This document shows positions 55,501 to 63,826 of a DNA stretch of 64,000 nt, piece after piece. Positions within the stretch are counted from its first letter, which is position 1; each line of letters starts with the position of its first letter. Both the position numbers and the translations under genes were made by a program. The notes beneath the pieces were generated by a model. That model was not told where the DNA came from. It saw nothing but the letters and a program-made list of their open reading frames with translations, and ran no database searches. This stretch comes from Terriglobia bacterium (GTDB taxonomy: Bacteria; Acidobacteriota; Terriglobia; Bryobacterales; Bryobacteraceae): positions 40,816-104,815 of the forward strand of contig JAIQFE010000021.1 in NCBI GenBank assembly GCA_020073445.1, written 5' to 3'.

Positions 55501-58500
55501 CGCCATGAAGATCGTGAACGCGAACACCAGCGCCGATATTCCTGGCAGCGCTACGTCCGTCGATACGTCTATGGGTGCTCCCGGCTCCTTCGCTTATGCC
55601 GCTCTACCGGTTTCCGTGGTCCTGCAGGCCAACTCGACTTACTACATTGTGAGCCAGGAGACGGCCGGCGGCGACCAATGGTATGACTACGACACCTTGG
55701 CGAATTCGGACAGCCACGGGACGCTGGCCGGCACCGAATTCGGTAACGGCGTTACGTACTCGGAGAATTTCGGATCGGGTGGGCATGCTTACGGTCCGCT
55801 GAACTTCCAATTCGTGACGATGGATGTCACCCCAGCGGCGCTGGTCGTAACGTCTTCGCAAACCCAGCAGTTTACGGCTGTCGGCGGCGCGGCGAACGGC
55901 GGTGTCTCTTGGAGTATTTCTCCCACGGTGGGCACCATTTCCGCGAGTGGTCTGTACACCGCTCCAGCCCAGGTCAATTCGATCCAGGTCATAACGGTCA
56001 CGGCTACCAGCCTGGCCGATAGCAACATCTCTGCCACGGCTGCCATCACTCTGAGCGGCATCACCCAGCAGCCGCAGGATCAGACAGTCTTTGCGGGCCA
56101 GACGGCCACCTTTAGCGTCATTTCCACCGGCAGCGGGTTGACGTATCAATGGAAATCGAAACCGGTTGGCGCAGGCAGTTTCACGGCGATTCCGGGCGCT
56201 ACGTCCAGCACTTATACGACGCCTCCCACGGCGCTGGCCGATGGCCGCACTCAATTCCTGGTGGACGTGAACACCACGCAAGGCCTGTTCACCAGCCATG
56301 CAGCTACTTTGACGGTGCTGTCCGCGGGTTCCACCTTCCTGACTTCCTCCACGCCAGGGACGCTTCGCAACGATTACTCCGGATCGGTCGGAATGACCGT
56401 GGCAGTGGGGCCGAACCCGCTCGTAGTGACCAGCCTGGGACGGCTCGTCGCGCCCGGCAATAGCGGAACGCACACGCTGAAACTGGTCGACGCAGCCACT
56501 GGAGTCGACATTCCGAACGCTGCCGTATCCATCAACACCGCCGGGGCGACGGCTGATTCCTTCGTATACGCCGCCTTCCCGAATCCCATCACGCTGGCTG
56601 CAAATGCCAGCTACTACGTGCTCAGCCAGGAGACGTCGGGTGGAGACAAGTGGTACGACCACGACACGATCGTGCAAACCACGAGCGACGCGACGCTCTC
56701 TTCGGCCGTCCAGGGCCCGCCGTACGTTCCCGTATCCGGCTCCGCCAGCCATCCGTTTGGCCCGCTCGATTTCACATACCTCTCGCTTGCCGTCAACCCC
56801 GCGACCATCACCCTAGGGGCGTCGCAAACACAGCAGTTCGGGGTGACTGCATCGGGCGTAAGCAACGCCGTCACCTGGAGCCTCTCTCCTTCCGTAGGTA
56901 CGCTCTCGGTGGATGGGTTGTACACGGCGCCTGCTCTGATCTCGAGTGCGCAAACCGTAACCGTCACGGCCACCAGTCAGGTGACGGGTCTCGTGGCGGC
57001 CACGGCCACGATCACCCTGCTTCCTGTGCAGGTCGGTCTGACACCGCCTGGAATCAGCTTGTCCAACACGCAAACGCAGCAGTACACGGCGACGGTCACA
57101 AACAGCGCCGATACGTCTGTCACGTGGAGCATTAATCCCAATGTCGGGTCGATCTCGGCCACTGGACTGTACACTGCCCCTGCCGTGATCGCCACGCAGC
57201 AAACCGTGACGATCACTGCCACCAGCGTCACGGACAGCACCAAGTTTGCCTCCGTAACGGTCACCCTGCTTCCCTTGCAGGTCGCTCTGACGCCTCCGGG
57301 GATTACCCTGTCGGCAACGCAGACCCAGCAGTACACGGCGACAGTTACCGACAGCGCCGACACCTCCGTAACGTGGACGCTTAATCCCAACGTCGGGTCG
57401 ATCTCGGCCACCGGTTTGTACACTGCGCCGGGCCTGATCGCCGCGCAACAAACTGTAACGATCACCGCGAAGAGCACGGTGGATGTCACGAAGTCCGCCT
57501 CGGTCCAGGTAACGCTGATCCCGGTCGCCATCACAGTGGCGCCGCCCACCGCGACTCTGGTCGCGGCCCAGACGCAGCAATTCACTGCGACCGTCACGAA
57601 TAGTGTCGACGCATCCGTTACATGGAGCATTACCCCGAATGGCGTCGGCTCCATCTCGGCCGCCGGCCTGTATACTCCTCCGGCTCTGATTGCCACGGTC
57701 CAGACCGTGACGATCACCGCGACCAGTGTCGCAGACGGCACCAAGACCGCCTCGAGCACAGTTACGCTGAATCCCGATCCTCCGGCCATCACGCAACAGC
57801 CGGTCGGAATCACCGTGTATGAAGGTGCGGCCGCCAGCGGCTTCACGGTGGGCGCAAGCGGTCTGAACTTGACCTATCAATGGCAGTCGATGCCTGCGGG
57901 CGGCGGCAGCTTTACGAATATCGTGGGAGCCACCACTCCCTCGTTCACGCCGGCTGTCCCGGTGTTGGCCGATAGCGGCACTCAGTTCCGGTGCATCGTT
58001 ACGAATCCGCAGGGTTTCGCCACCACCAACGCCGTCACCCTGACCGTGCTCTCCGCCGGCGCGACCTTCGTCACATCCACCACGCCGGATTCGCACCATA
58101 TCCGCAATGATTTCACCGGCTACGTCGGCATGAGCTTCGTGGTTGGTCCCACGCCTCTGACCGTCCGGGTTCTGGGACGCATGGTTCTGCCCGGCAATAC
58201 CGCGACCCATATCGTCAAGCTCGTATCTGGCGATTCTGGTATCGATCTTCCCGGCGGTTCCGTCACGGTCAACACCGCGAATGGCACGCCCGGATCCTAT
58301 TTGTACAGCCAGATGGCGAATCCCATTGTTCTAGCGGCCAACACCACTTACTACGTGGTCAGCCAGGAAACCAATGGCGGCGATCAGTGGTACGACAAGG
58401 ACGCGTCGGCCACGACCACCGGGGATGGCACGCTGCTGGCTGCGGTCTTCACCGACGGCACCACAGGTTATGTATCCGCGCCCGCATCGTTCGGCCACAT

Positions 58501-61500
58501 GTATGGAACGGTCGACTTCAAGTACGTCGCTATGGGCGTATTGCCCACGGCCGTCACGCGCTATGCCTCCCAGACGCAGCAATTCACCGCTGTCGTAACG
58601 GGCATCGGCTCCACGAACGTCAATTGGACCCTGAATCCTCCGACAACGGGCACTATTTCAGCGGCCGGCCTTTACACTGCGCCCAGTCTGATTCCGGCCG
58701 GGACGACCGTAACCGTTACGGCCACCAGCGCGGCCGATCCTACGAAGTCGGCTTCCGCTGTTGTGACGCTGAATCCCGTCACCATCGGGCTGGCGCCGTT
58801 GTCGATTCAGCTATTCCCATCGGAAACCCAGCAGTTCACCGCGACGCTGACAGGAACTGACAATCCGTCGGTTATCTGGACGATGAACCCCATCGTCGGC
58901 TCGCTTTCGACATCCGGGTTGTACACCGCTCCGGCGTCTATCGCGTCGAATCAGACGCTGACCATCACGGCGACCAGTGCGGCCGACGGCAGCAAGCTCG
59001 CCACGGCGAGCATACAGCTTAGCCCGCCGGCTCCGCCCGTCATTACCCAGCAGGTTCAGAATGTTTCCGTCGATGCGGGTCAGAACGCGGCATTCACCGT
59101 GACCGCACTGGGTCCAGGCCTGAGCTATCAATGGCAATCCAAGGCGCCGGGCGCAGGCAGCTTCACCAATATCGCCGGCGCGCCGAGCGTCAACTTCTAC
59201 GTCACTTCCCCCACGGCGGTGACCGACAACGGAACGCAATTCCGGGCCGTGATCAGCAACATCCACGGAACGTTAACAAGTAATGTCGGTGTGCTCGCCG
59301 TCGCGGCGGCGCCGACCCCGTTGATCACTTCCACCACGCTGGGCCAGCTTCAGAACGACTTCACTGGCTGGGTCGGCACGAGCATGACCACAGGCAGCTT
59401 GCCCCTCACAGTCCGGTCTCTGGGACGAATCGTCGGGCTGAACAATTCGCAGGCCCACCAAGTGAAGATCGTAGATGCCGCCAGCGGTGTCGACGTGCCC
59501 GGTGCAACCGCGCTGGTACCCACGGCCGGCCTGACGTTTGGAACTTACTCCTACACCGCTCTCGCGAGCCCGGTTGTTCTCAATCCGAATACTACTTATT
59601 ACATCCTCAGTCAGGAAACGAAGGGTGGCGAGAATTGGTACGACAGCACGACTGTGGTCCAAACCACGGCTGACGCTACGATCAACGGCCCGGCATATGG
59701 AACAGGCGCGCCCTACATTTCGCTGGGACCCGCGAACCATCTGTACGTGCCGGTCAATATCACGTACCAGATTCCGGTATCGATTAACGTAACTCCGCCC
59801 ACAGCGACGCTGTTCGGCACGCAGACCCAGCAATTCTCGGCCACGGTCGTGGCGAACGGCAGCACCGCAGTTACCTGGAGTGTCACTCCCAACGGTGCCG
59901 GCACCGTCGATTCCACCGGCCTGTACACCGCGCCGGCTTCGATTCCTGTCGCGCAGACCGTGACTGTCACCGCCACCAGCGTGACGGATATCACCAAAAC
60001 GGCTTCGGCCACGGTTACGCTCAATCCGCCGGCTCCACCGATCATCACCCAGAATCCGCAGAGTGCGACCGCACTGTCGGGACAGACCGCCACCTTTAGC
60101 GTGACGGCTTCCGGCCTCGGGCTGAGCTACCAATGGCAATCCAAGGCGCCCGGCGCCGGCAGCTTCACCGATATCTCAGGCGCGAACGCCAGTTCCTACA
60201 CCACGCCGGCCTTGGCGCTCGCCGATAACGGCACGCAGTTCCGGGCCGTGGTCACTAACGCCCAGGGATCGGTCACCAGCAATGCCGCCTCGCTGACGGT
60301 AATTGCGCAGGGAACGCCGTTTATCACTTCGAAGACCTTGGGCACGTTGCGAAACAATTTCACGGGCTGGGTCGGCATGCAGCTGACCGTCGGCTCGTCG
60401 GGCCTGGTGGTTACTTCGCTAGGCAGAATGGTGGCGCCCACCAACGGTTCCGTTCATGCGGTGAAGATCGTGGACGCCACGACGAATGTCGATGTCCCGG
60501 GAGCTTCGGTTCAGATCAATGCAGCTACTGGAACCTCCGGATCCTTCCTCTATGCCAACTTGCCATCGCCGGTGACATTGAGCGCCAACACCTCATACTT
60601 CATCCTGAGCCAGGAAACCGCTAATGGCGACCAGTGGTACGACAACAACAGCGTCTTCACGACTACCTCGGACGCTGCACTGACAGCCTCGGCTTACGGC
60701 ACCAACTCACCGTTTTCCACCGTGGCCGGAAGCACCGGAAAGATGTATGTCCCGGTCGACTTCAAATACAACCTGGCTGTTTCGGTGACCGTCACGCCGC
60801 CCTCGGTCAGCGTGTACGCATCGCAGACGCAGCAGTTCAGCGCGACCGTTACCGGCAGCGGCAATACCGCCGTGACCTGGTCGATCAATCCCAGCAGCGC
60901 CGGATCCATCTCGGCGAGCGGTCTCTATACGGCGCCCGCTTCCATCCCGGCCGGCACCACGGTCACCGTGATCGCCACCAGCGTCGCGGATGTCAGCAAG
61001 TCGGGGAGCGTTACGGTCACTCTGCAGCCCGTCGCGCTCACTGTCGCTCCTCCGACGATTAGTCTGTTCCGTGGCCAGGTGCAGCAGTTTACTGCCACGG
61101 TCACCGGCAACAACAACACAGCGGTCACCTGGGCCATCAGCCCCAATGGCGTCGGATCCATCTCGGCAAGCGGTTTGTATACGGCCCCGGCTTCGGTCCC
61201 GGCGACCCAGACCGTGACGGTCACGGCCACCAGCGTCGCGGATAATACGAAGTCGGCAACCGCCACGATTACCTTGCAGCCTGTGGCGGTCACTGTCGCC
61301 CCGCCCACCGCCACCTTGTTTGCTTCGGAGACGCAGCAATTCGGCGCGACCATCACCGGCGCCACGGATACTTCGGTCACTTGGACGATCACGCCCAACG
61401 GCGTAGGTTCGATCTCCAGCGGTGGATTGTACACCGCACCGTCCTCCATCGCCTCAACTCAGACCGTGACGATCACGGCCACCAGCGTGGCGGACAACAC

Positions 61501-63826
61501 CAAGTCGGCCACTTCTTCGATTACTCTCAATCCGCCGGCTGCGCCATCGATCTTGCAGCAGCCTCAGGCTCTGACCACATTCACGGGGCAAACGGCCACC
61601 TTCACAGTCCTCGCCACCGGTGGCAGCCTGTCCTACGATTGGCAGGTCAAGGCACCAGGCGCGAGCGCGTTCGTGGATATCGCCGGTGCCGTCACGAATA
61701 CCTATACGACGCCGGTCACGGCGCCTGCCGATAACGGCACCCAGTTCCGGGTGATCGTGGCGAACGGCCAAGGCTTGGTTACCAGTATTCCGGTCACGAT
61801 GACCGTGGCGCTGCCGGGCCTCAATTTCATCTCTTCCTATACTCTGGGCGCAATCCAGAACGACTTTACCGGCTGGGTTGGCATGAGCGTGACGATCGGA
61901 CCTAACCCGATCTCGGTGAACTCTCTGGGTCGCGTGATCGGCGTCGGCAATACCGGCACGCACGCGATGAAGATTGTCGATGCTGCCACCGGCCTCGATG
62001 TTCCGGGAGCCACGGCCTCCATCAATACCTTGGGCGGCACGGTGGGAACCATCCGGTACAGCTTCCTGCCGGCTCCGGTGACCCTGAACGCCAACGGGAC
62101 TTATTACATCCTTACGCAAGAAGTGAAGAACGGCGAGAACTGGTACGACAGCACCACCACCGCGCAGACCTCCGCCGTCGGCACCATCAATGGACCCGTA
62201 TTCGGAACCGGAGCGCCCTACTTCGCATCCGGACCCGCGGGACACCTGTACGTTCCCGTCGACTTCACTTATACCGGTCCGATTTCGGTTGGGGTCGCGC
62301 CCCCGACCGTCGATCTTTTCGGCGGCCAAACGCAGCAGTTCGCGCCCGTCATCGGCGGAACTTCCTACAACGCGGTCACCTGGAGCATCAGCCCGAATAA
62401 CATAGGTTCGATTACGGATCTGGGCCTCTACTCGGCGCCAGGTGCGGTCTCCGCGCTGACAACAGTGACGGTCACGGCCACCAGCGTGGCGGATAACACC
62501 AAGTCGGGAACCGCCACCATCACACTCCATCCTCCGCTCCCGCCGAGCATCACGCAAGACCCGCAAGATGCAACGGCAGTCACTGGTCAGGCGGCTGTCT
62601 TCACGGTCGCGGCCGCAGGCGGCGGGCTCACTTATCAATGGCAGTCGAAGGCGCCTGGCGCCAGTGTCTTCACCAACGTTGGCGGGCCGCTGAGCCAATA
62701 CACGACTCCGCCCACGGCGCTCACCGATACCGGCACGCAGGTTCGAGTCATTGTGACCAACTCACAAGGGTCGGTCACCTCTAACGTCGCAAATCTGAAC
62801 GTGGTGGATCAGGGCACGAACTTCATCACGTCAGTCTCTTTGGGCGCCCTGCAGAATGACTTCACCGGTTGGGTCGGTATGCAAATTACCGTCGGCCCCG
62901 CGCCGATGATCATCACTTCTTTGGGCCGCGCTGTCGGTCCGGGCGATAGCGCCGAGCATATCGTGAAGATCGTCAATGCTGCTACCGGCATCGACGTGCC
63001 GGGAGGTTCCACAACCATCGGCACGCTGGGAGATACTCCGGGAACGTTCGTGTACAGCGGGCTGACCAGTCCGGTCACTCTAAGCGCCAACACCGCTTAC
63101 TACATCGTCAGCCAGGAGACGAAGTTTGGGGACAACTTCTACGACAGCTCCTCGATCGCCCAGACCACTTCGGCCGCGGTGATTAACGGACCCGTCTACG
63201 GGACTCCGTACACGCCTTCCTCGACGATCGGGTCCCTGTATGGGCCGCTCGACTTCACCTATACGGTTCCCGTGTCGGTGACTGTAACGCCGCCCACGGC
63301 AAGCCTGTTTAATTCGCAGACACAGCAATTCAGTGCAACCGTGATTTCCGCCGGAAGCACGGCCGTAACCTGGAGCATCAATCCGAACGTGGGCACGATC
63401 ACGGCCAACGGTCTGTACGAGGCTCCTGCTTCCATCACCTCGACACAAACGGTCACCGTGACCGCGACCAGCGTCGCCGACGTAACCAGGTCGGGCTCCG
63501 CCACCATCACGCTCAATCCGCCGGCTCCGCCCGTCATTACCCAGCAGCCGCAGAACGGAACCGCGGTGGTCGGCCAGAACGCGACCTTCAACGTTACCGC
63601 CACGGGTCTGAACCTGACTTATCAGTGGCAGAGCATGGCGCCCGGCGCCGGCGCCTTCACCAACATCCCAGGAGCGCTATCCAGCTCTTACGTCACGCCG
63701 GCGACCGCGCTGGCCGATAGCGGCACGCAGTTCCAGGTCGTTGTCACCAACGCGCAAGGCTCGACTACCAGCAACCCGGCGATTCTCTCCGTATTGACTC
63801 CGGGATCGCCTGGTCTCGGCGCTTGA
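49538..63826 (+). CDS. Giant secreted protein: quinoprotein-like beta-propeller head plus Big_2 / Ig / GWVG array, 3' end apparently truncated
   Basis: The product is 4762 residues from ATG 49538. Its signal peptide (STARSAALLLLMMASPALHA, cut before Q29) supports that start; TTG 49526, with AAGAGG nine bases upstream, is an alternative. Residues 30-528 look like a PQQ-type beta-propeller: QNDNGRTAANLSESTLT, GFIYAQPLYLPNLTIGGG, VYVATMNNSVYAFDAD, then GKVYVPTFSNQLVVYG. From 529 on there are 20 Big_2-like domains, 11 Ig domains (YQWQS) and 10 GWVG modules. The protein ends SVLTPGSPGLGA right after Ig 11, where a GWVG module should follow, and the flanking DNA changes character. I read this as a broken 3' end. 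No surface anchor is visible. Confidence 0.88.
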   Translation: MATSRMIVSTARSAALLLLMMASPALHAQVSVVTAQNDNGRTAANLSESTLTTSNVNVNQFGKIFARSVDGFIYAQPLYLPNLTIGGGVHNVVYVATMNNSVYAFDADDPNASTPLWQVSLGPAVPATATYLPNDQTGGLAPQSGILSTPVIDPSSGTLYAVALVLQSGAPVYQLHAIDLLTGAEKANSPVTIQGSIPGTGPDSQGGVITFDPHQHLQRTGLLLTNGKIYFGFASYSDLDPYHGWIFGYNASTLQQTAIQNLAPGGRGGVWQSGGGLSADANGFIYACTGNGTWDGVTNFGESCVKMDPSQGLAVTDYFTPYNYDPLNASDSDLGSGRPLLIPGTNYLVTGGKQSLDYVLDRNNLGQISVGDTNVVQRLNADGRLFSGMAYWDNPTSPFLYLWGSNDKLKAYRLTGGLFDTIPASASAGTSPYGPGLSVSANGGTAGSGIVWATTPSSPPGNSAVPGTVHAFNAADVSVELWNSDQNSGRDALGNIAKFAAPTIANGKVYVPTFSNQLVVYGTLSTAPQTISPPSATLGASQVQQFSSNTPANFTVDPPVGTVSANGLYTAPPSVPSQQTVAVTAINASNNSQQATATVTLIQVSISVNPPAVGLFGSQTQQFTATVVGTNNTAVTWSIGPTDPGSISAGGLYTAPASIVSSQTVTVTATSVADNTKSATATVTLNAPAVPGIVAGPKNISVFTGATATFSVTASGTSLTYQWQSMLPGAGSFTNIAGATSSSYTTPITTLADDGTQFRCVVTNAQGPATSSAATMTVLASGSTFLLTEKLGTTRNDFSGFVGLAVTPGDTPMVVSALGRFVAPGNTGTHTVKIVDGTTGNDIAGGSVSIDLTVGAQGTFVYRGLTAPITLAPNTTYFILSQETAGGDLWYDFTATTAVTTTDAVLSGAIFGPPYSYALGSVGHVYVPVDFIYRAISVAPATATLYASQTQQFTPALSGLPAGVTWSISPAGVGSVSASGLYTAPSLILSSQIVTVTATSVVDPTKSASAAVTLSPVAVNVTPPTASLFDSQTQQFAATVTNNNNTAVTWTISPNGVGSISSTGLYTAPSSVPAAQTVTVTATSVADNTKSGTASVTLNLPVFPAITLQPQNLAVMAGQPASFTVAGTGGGLSYQWQSKALGAGSFTNIPGATSPLYTISSATLAQSGTQFRCVVSNTNGSVTSSSAVLTVVAPGIKFVTSVTPLTLRNNYSGWVGMNIVVGPTPLTLNSLGRMVAPGNSGTHTVKIVDDATGIDLPGASVQVVTAGATAGTFAYGALQTPVVLNAGGVYDILTQETAGGDQFYDSNTAAQTLDVAVLNGPEYGTAGPFNFIGATVGQMFGPVDFSMPISISVAPSTATLTNGQSQQFSATVTGNDPSVTWSINPNIGSIAADGTYTAPSSIASNQSVTVTATVVADITKTATATVTLIPVTVSVTPPTVSLFDSQTQQFTATIGNSSNPAVTWSISPAGVGSISAGGLYTAPSSIAVTQTVSVIATSVADNSKSGSATVTLSSPVAPAISQQPHDLAVMAGQPATFTVAATGGGLFYQWQSKAPGAGSFANISGATSPVYTVSSATLAQSGTQFRCVATNSQGTATSNAAVLTVVAPGIKFVTSTTLLTLRNNFSGWVGMNIVVGPTPLILNSLGRMVAPGNTGTHTVKIVDDTTGLDVPGASVQVVTAGATAGTFAYGALQTPIVLSAGGVYDILTQETDGGDQFYDSNTAAQTLDVAVLNGPEYGTAGPYNFIGATVGKMFGPVDFSMPISISVAPPTGSLLDGQTLQFSATITGNDPSVAWTINPNVGSISASGLYSAPSAINSTQTITITGTSLADITKSASASVTLNPPPAPTITQQPHSTAVSPGQAASFSVTATSVGLTYQWQTAPSGSGTFTDVPGATGSSFTTAAMAIGDNGTQFRVVVTNHIGSVTSSVATVTVINATTTPFVTPVFLGTARNDFSGWIGIKVTVGPTALIVSSLGRYVVPGNTGVHAMKIVNANTSADIPGSATSVDTSMGAPGSFAYAALPVSVVLQANSTYYIVSQETAGGDQWYDYDTLANSDSHGTLAGTEFGNGVTYSENFGSGGHAYGPLNFQFVTMDVTPAALVVTSSQTQQFTAVGGAANGGVSWSISPTVGTISASGLYTAPAQVNSIQVITVTATSLADSNISATAAITLSGITQQPQDQTVFAGQTATFSVISTGSGLTYQWKSKPVGAGSFTAIPGATSSTYTTPPTALADGRTQFLVDVNTTQGLFTSHAATLTVLSAGSTFLTSSTPGTLRNDYSGSVGMTVAVGPNPLVVTSLGRLVAPGNSGTHTLKLVDAATGVDIPNAAVSINTAGATADSFVYAAFPNPITLAANASYYVLSQETSGGDKWYDHDTIVQTTSDATLSSAVQGPPYVPVSGSASHPFGPLDFTYLSLAVNPATITLGASQTQQFGVTASGVSNAVTWSLSPSVGTLSVDGLYTAPALISSAQTVTVTATSQVTGLVAATATITLLPVQVGLTPPGISLSNTQTQQYTATVTNSADTSVTWSINPNVGSISATGLYTAPAVIATQQTVTITATSVTDSTKFASVTVTLLPLQVALTPPGITLSATQTQQYTATVTDSADTSVTWTLNPNVGSISATGLYTAPGLIAAQQTVTITAKSTVDVTKSASVQVTLIPVAITVAPPTATLVAAQTQQFTATVTNSVDASVTWSITPNGVGSISAAGLYTPPALIATVQTVTITATSVADGTKTASSTVTLNPDPPAITQQPVGITVYEGAAASGFTVGASGLNLTYQWQSMPAGGGSFTNIVGATTPSFTPAVPVLADSGTQFRCIVTNPQGFATTNAVTLTVLSAGATFVTSTTPDSHHIRNDFTGYVGMSFVVGPTPLTVRVLGRMVLPGNTATHIVKLVSGDSGIDLPGGSVTVNTANGTPGSYLYSQMANPIVLAANTTYYVVSQETNGGDQWYDKDASATTTGDGTLLAAVFTDGTTGYVSAPASFGHMYGTVDFKYVAMGVLPTAVTRYASQTQQFTAVVTGIGSTNVNWTLNPPTTGTISAAGLYTAPSLIPAGTTVTVTATSAADPTKSASAVVTLNPVTIGLAPLSIQLFPSETQQFTATLTGTDNPSVIWTMNPIVGSLSTSGLYTAPASIASNQTLTITATSAADGSKLATASIQLSPPAPPVITQQVQNVSVDAGQNAAFTVTALGPGLSYQWQSKAPGAGSFTNIAGAPSVNFYVTSPTAVTDNGTQFRAVISNIHGTLTSNVGVLAVAAAPTPLITSTTLGQLQNDFTGWVGTSMTTGSLPLTVRSLGRIVGLNNSQAHQVKIVDAASGVDVPGATALVPTAGLTFGTYSYTALASPVVLNPNTTYYILSQETKGGENWYDSTTVVQTTADATINGPAYGTGAPYISLGPANHLYVPVNITYQIPVSINVTPPTATLFGTQTQQFSATVVANGSTAVTWSVTPNGAGTVDSTGLYTAPASIPVAQTVTVTATSVTDITKTASATVTLNPPAPPIITQNPQSATALSGQTATFSVTASGLGLSYQWQSKAPGAGSFTDISGANASSYTTPALALADNGTQFRAVVTNAQGSVTSNAASLTVIAQGTPFITSKTLGTLRNNFTGWVGMQLTVGSSGLVVTSLGRMVAPTNGSVHAVKIVDATTNVDVPGASVQINAATGTSGSFLYANLPSPVTLSANTSYFILSQETANGDQWYDNNSVFTTTSDAALTASAYGTNSPFSTVAGSTGKMYVPVDFKYNLAVSVTVTPPSVSVYASQTQQFSATVTGSGNTAVTWSINPSSAGSISASGLYTAPASIPAGTTVTVIATSVADVSKSGSVTVTLQPVALTVAPPTISLFRGQVQQFTATVTGNNNTAVTWAISPNGVGSISASGLYTAPASVPATQTVTVTATSVADNTKSATATITLQPVAVTVAPPTATLFASETQQFGATITGATDTSVTWTITPNGVGSISSGGLYTAPSSIASTQTVTITATSVADNTKSATSSITLNPPAAPSILQQPQALTTFTGQTATFTVLATGGSLSYDWQVKAPGASAFVDIAGAVTNTYTTPVTAPADNGTQFRVIVANGQGLVTSIPVTMTVALPGLNFISSYTLGAIQNDFTGWVGMSVTIGPNPISVNSLGRVIGVGNTGTHAMKIVDAATGLDVPGATASINTLGGTVGTIRYSFLPAPVTLNANGTYYILTQEVKNGENWYDSTTTAQTSAVGTINGPVFGTGAPYFASGPAGHLYVPVDFTYTGPISVGVAPPTVDLFGGQTQQFAPVIGGTSYNAVTWSISPNNIGSITDLGLYSAPGAVSALTTVTVTATSVADNTKSGTATITLHPPLPPSITQDPQDATAVTGQAAVFTVAAAGGGLTYQWQSKAPGASVFTNVGGPLSQYTTPPTALTDTGTQVRVIVTNSQGSVTSNVANLNVVDQGTNFITSVSLGALQNDFTGWVGMQITVGPAPMIITSLGRAVGPGDSAEHIVKIVNAATGIDVPGGSTTIGTLGDTPGTFVYSGLTSPVTLSANTAYYIVSQETKFGDNFYDSSSIAQTTSAAVINGPVYGTPYTPSSTIGSLYGPLDFTYTVPVSVTVTPPTASLFNSQTQQFSATVISAGSTAVTWSINPNVGTITANGLYEAPASITSTQTVTVTATSVADVTRSGSATITLNPPAPPVITQQPQNGTAVVGQNATFNVTATGLNLTYQWQSMAPGAGAFTNIPGALSSSYVTPATALADSGTQFQVVVTNAQGSTTSNPAILSVLTPGSPGLGA
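51112..63807 (+). repeat. Big_2 / Ig / GWVG repeat array of the beta-propeller giant protein
   Basis: Eleven blocks have 2, 2, 2, 1, 1, 4, 2, 1, 3, 1 and 1 Big_2-like domains, each followed by one Ig domain. The first ten blocks end with a GWVG module; the eleventh does not. GWVG modules start near 51877, 53114, 54356, 55345, 56321, 58052, 59305, 60304, 61810 and 62806. GGDQWYD varies to GGDQFYD in modules 2 and 3, GGENWYD in 7, GENWYD in 9 and GDNFYD in 10. The module ending YVPVDFxY is kept in most copies. Confidence 0.9.
52343..54822 (+). repeat. Tandem duplication of a 1.24-kb Big_2-Big_2-Ig-GWVG unit
   Basis: Blocks 2 and 3 of the giant protein (about 52343-53578 and 53579-54822) are the closest pair in the array, offset by about 1242 bases. 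In the GWVG part (53114-53580 and 54356-54822) the proteins are nearly identical (NIVVGPTPLxLNSLGRMVAP, SNTAAQTLDVAVLNGPEYG). The DNA differs at many third codon positions. The Big_2 part is less similar. This points to a duplication some time ago, with the GWVG part held by selection or gene conversion. Confidence 0.85.

Noticed and set aside
56813..58210. A 465-codon open frame on the minus strand inside the giant gene, and similar long antisense frames at 40414-41970, 46357-47433, 59273-60139 and 61454-62698
   Set aside because: They lie wholly opposite the repeat array or beta-helix. Their translations are Arg/Gly/His-rich without family motifs, and they follow from G/C bias at third positions of the real genes.
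41770..63807. Recurring short DNA words that could look like a CRISPR or satellite array
   Set aside because: The periodicity follows codons of diverged protein domains; unit lengths are about 250-470 bases, with no identical short repeats or regular spacers.
37953..63826. Cell-wall or type 9 secretion sorting signals on the giant proteins
   Set aside because: No LPXTG, PEP-CTERM or Por-type C-terminal domain is present at either intact C-terminus, and the third protein's end is broken.
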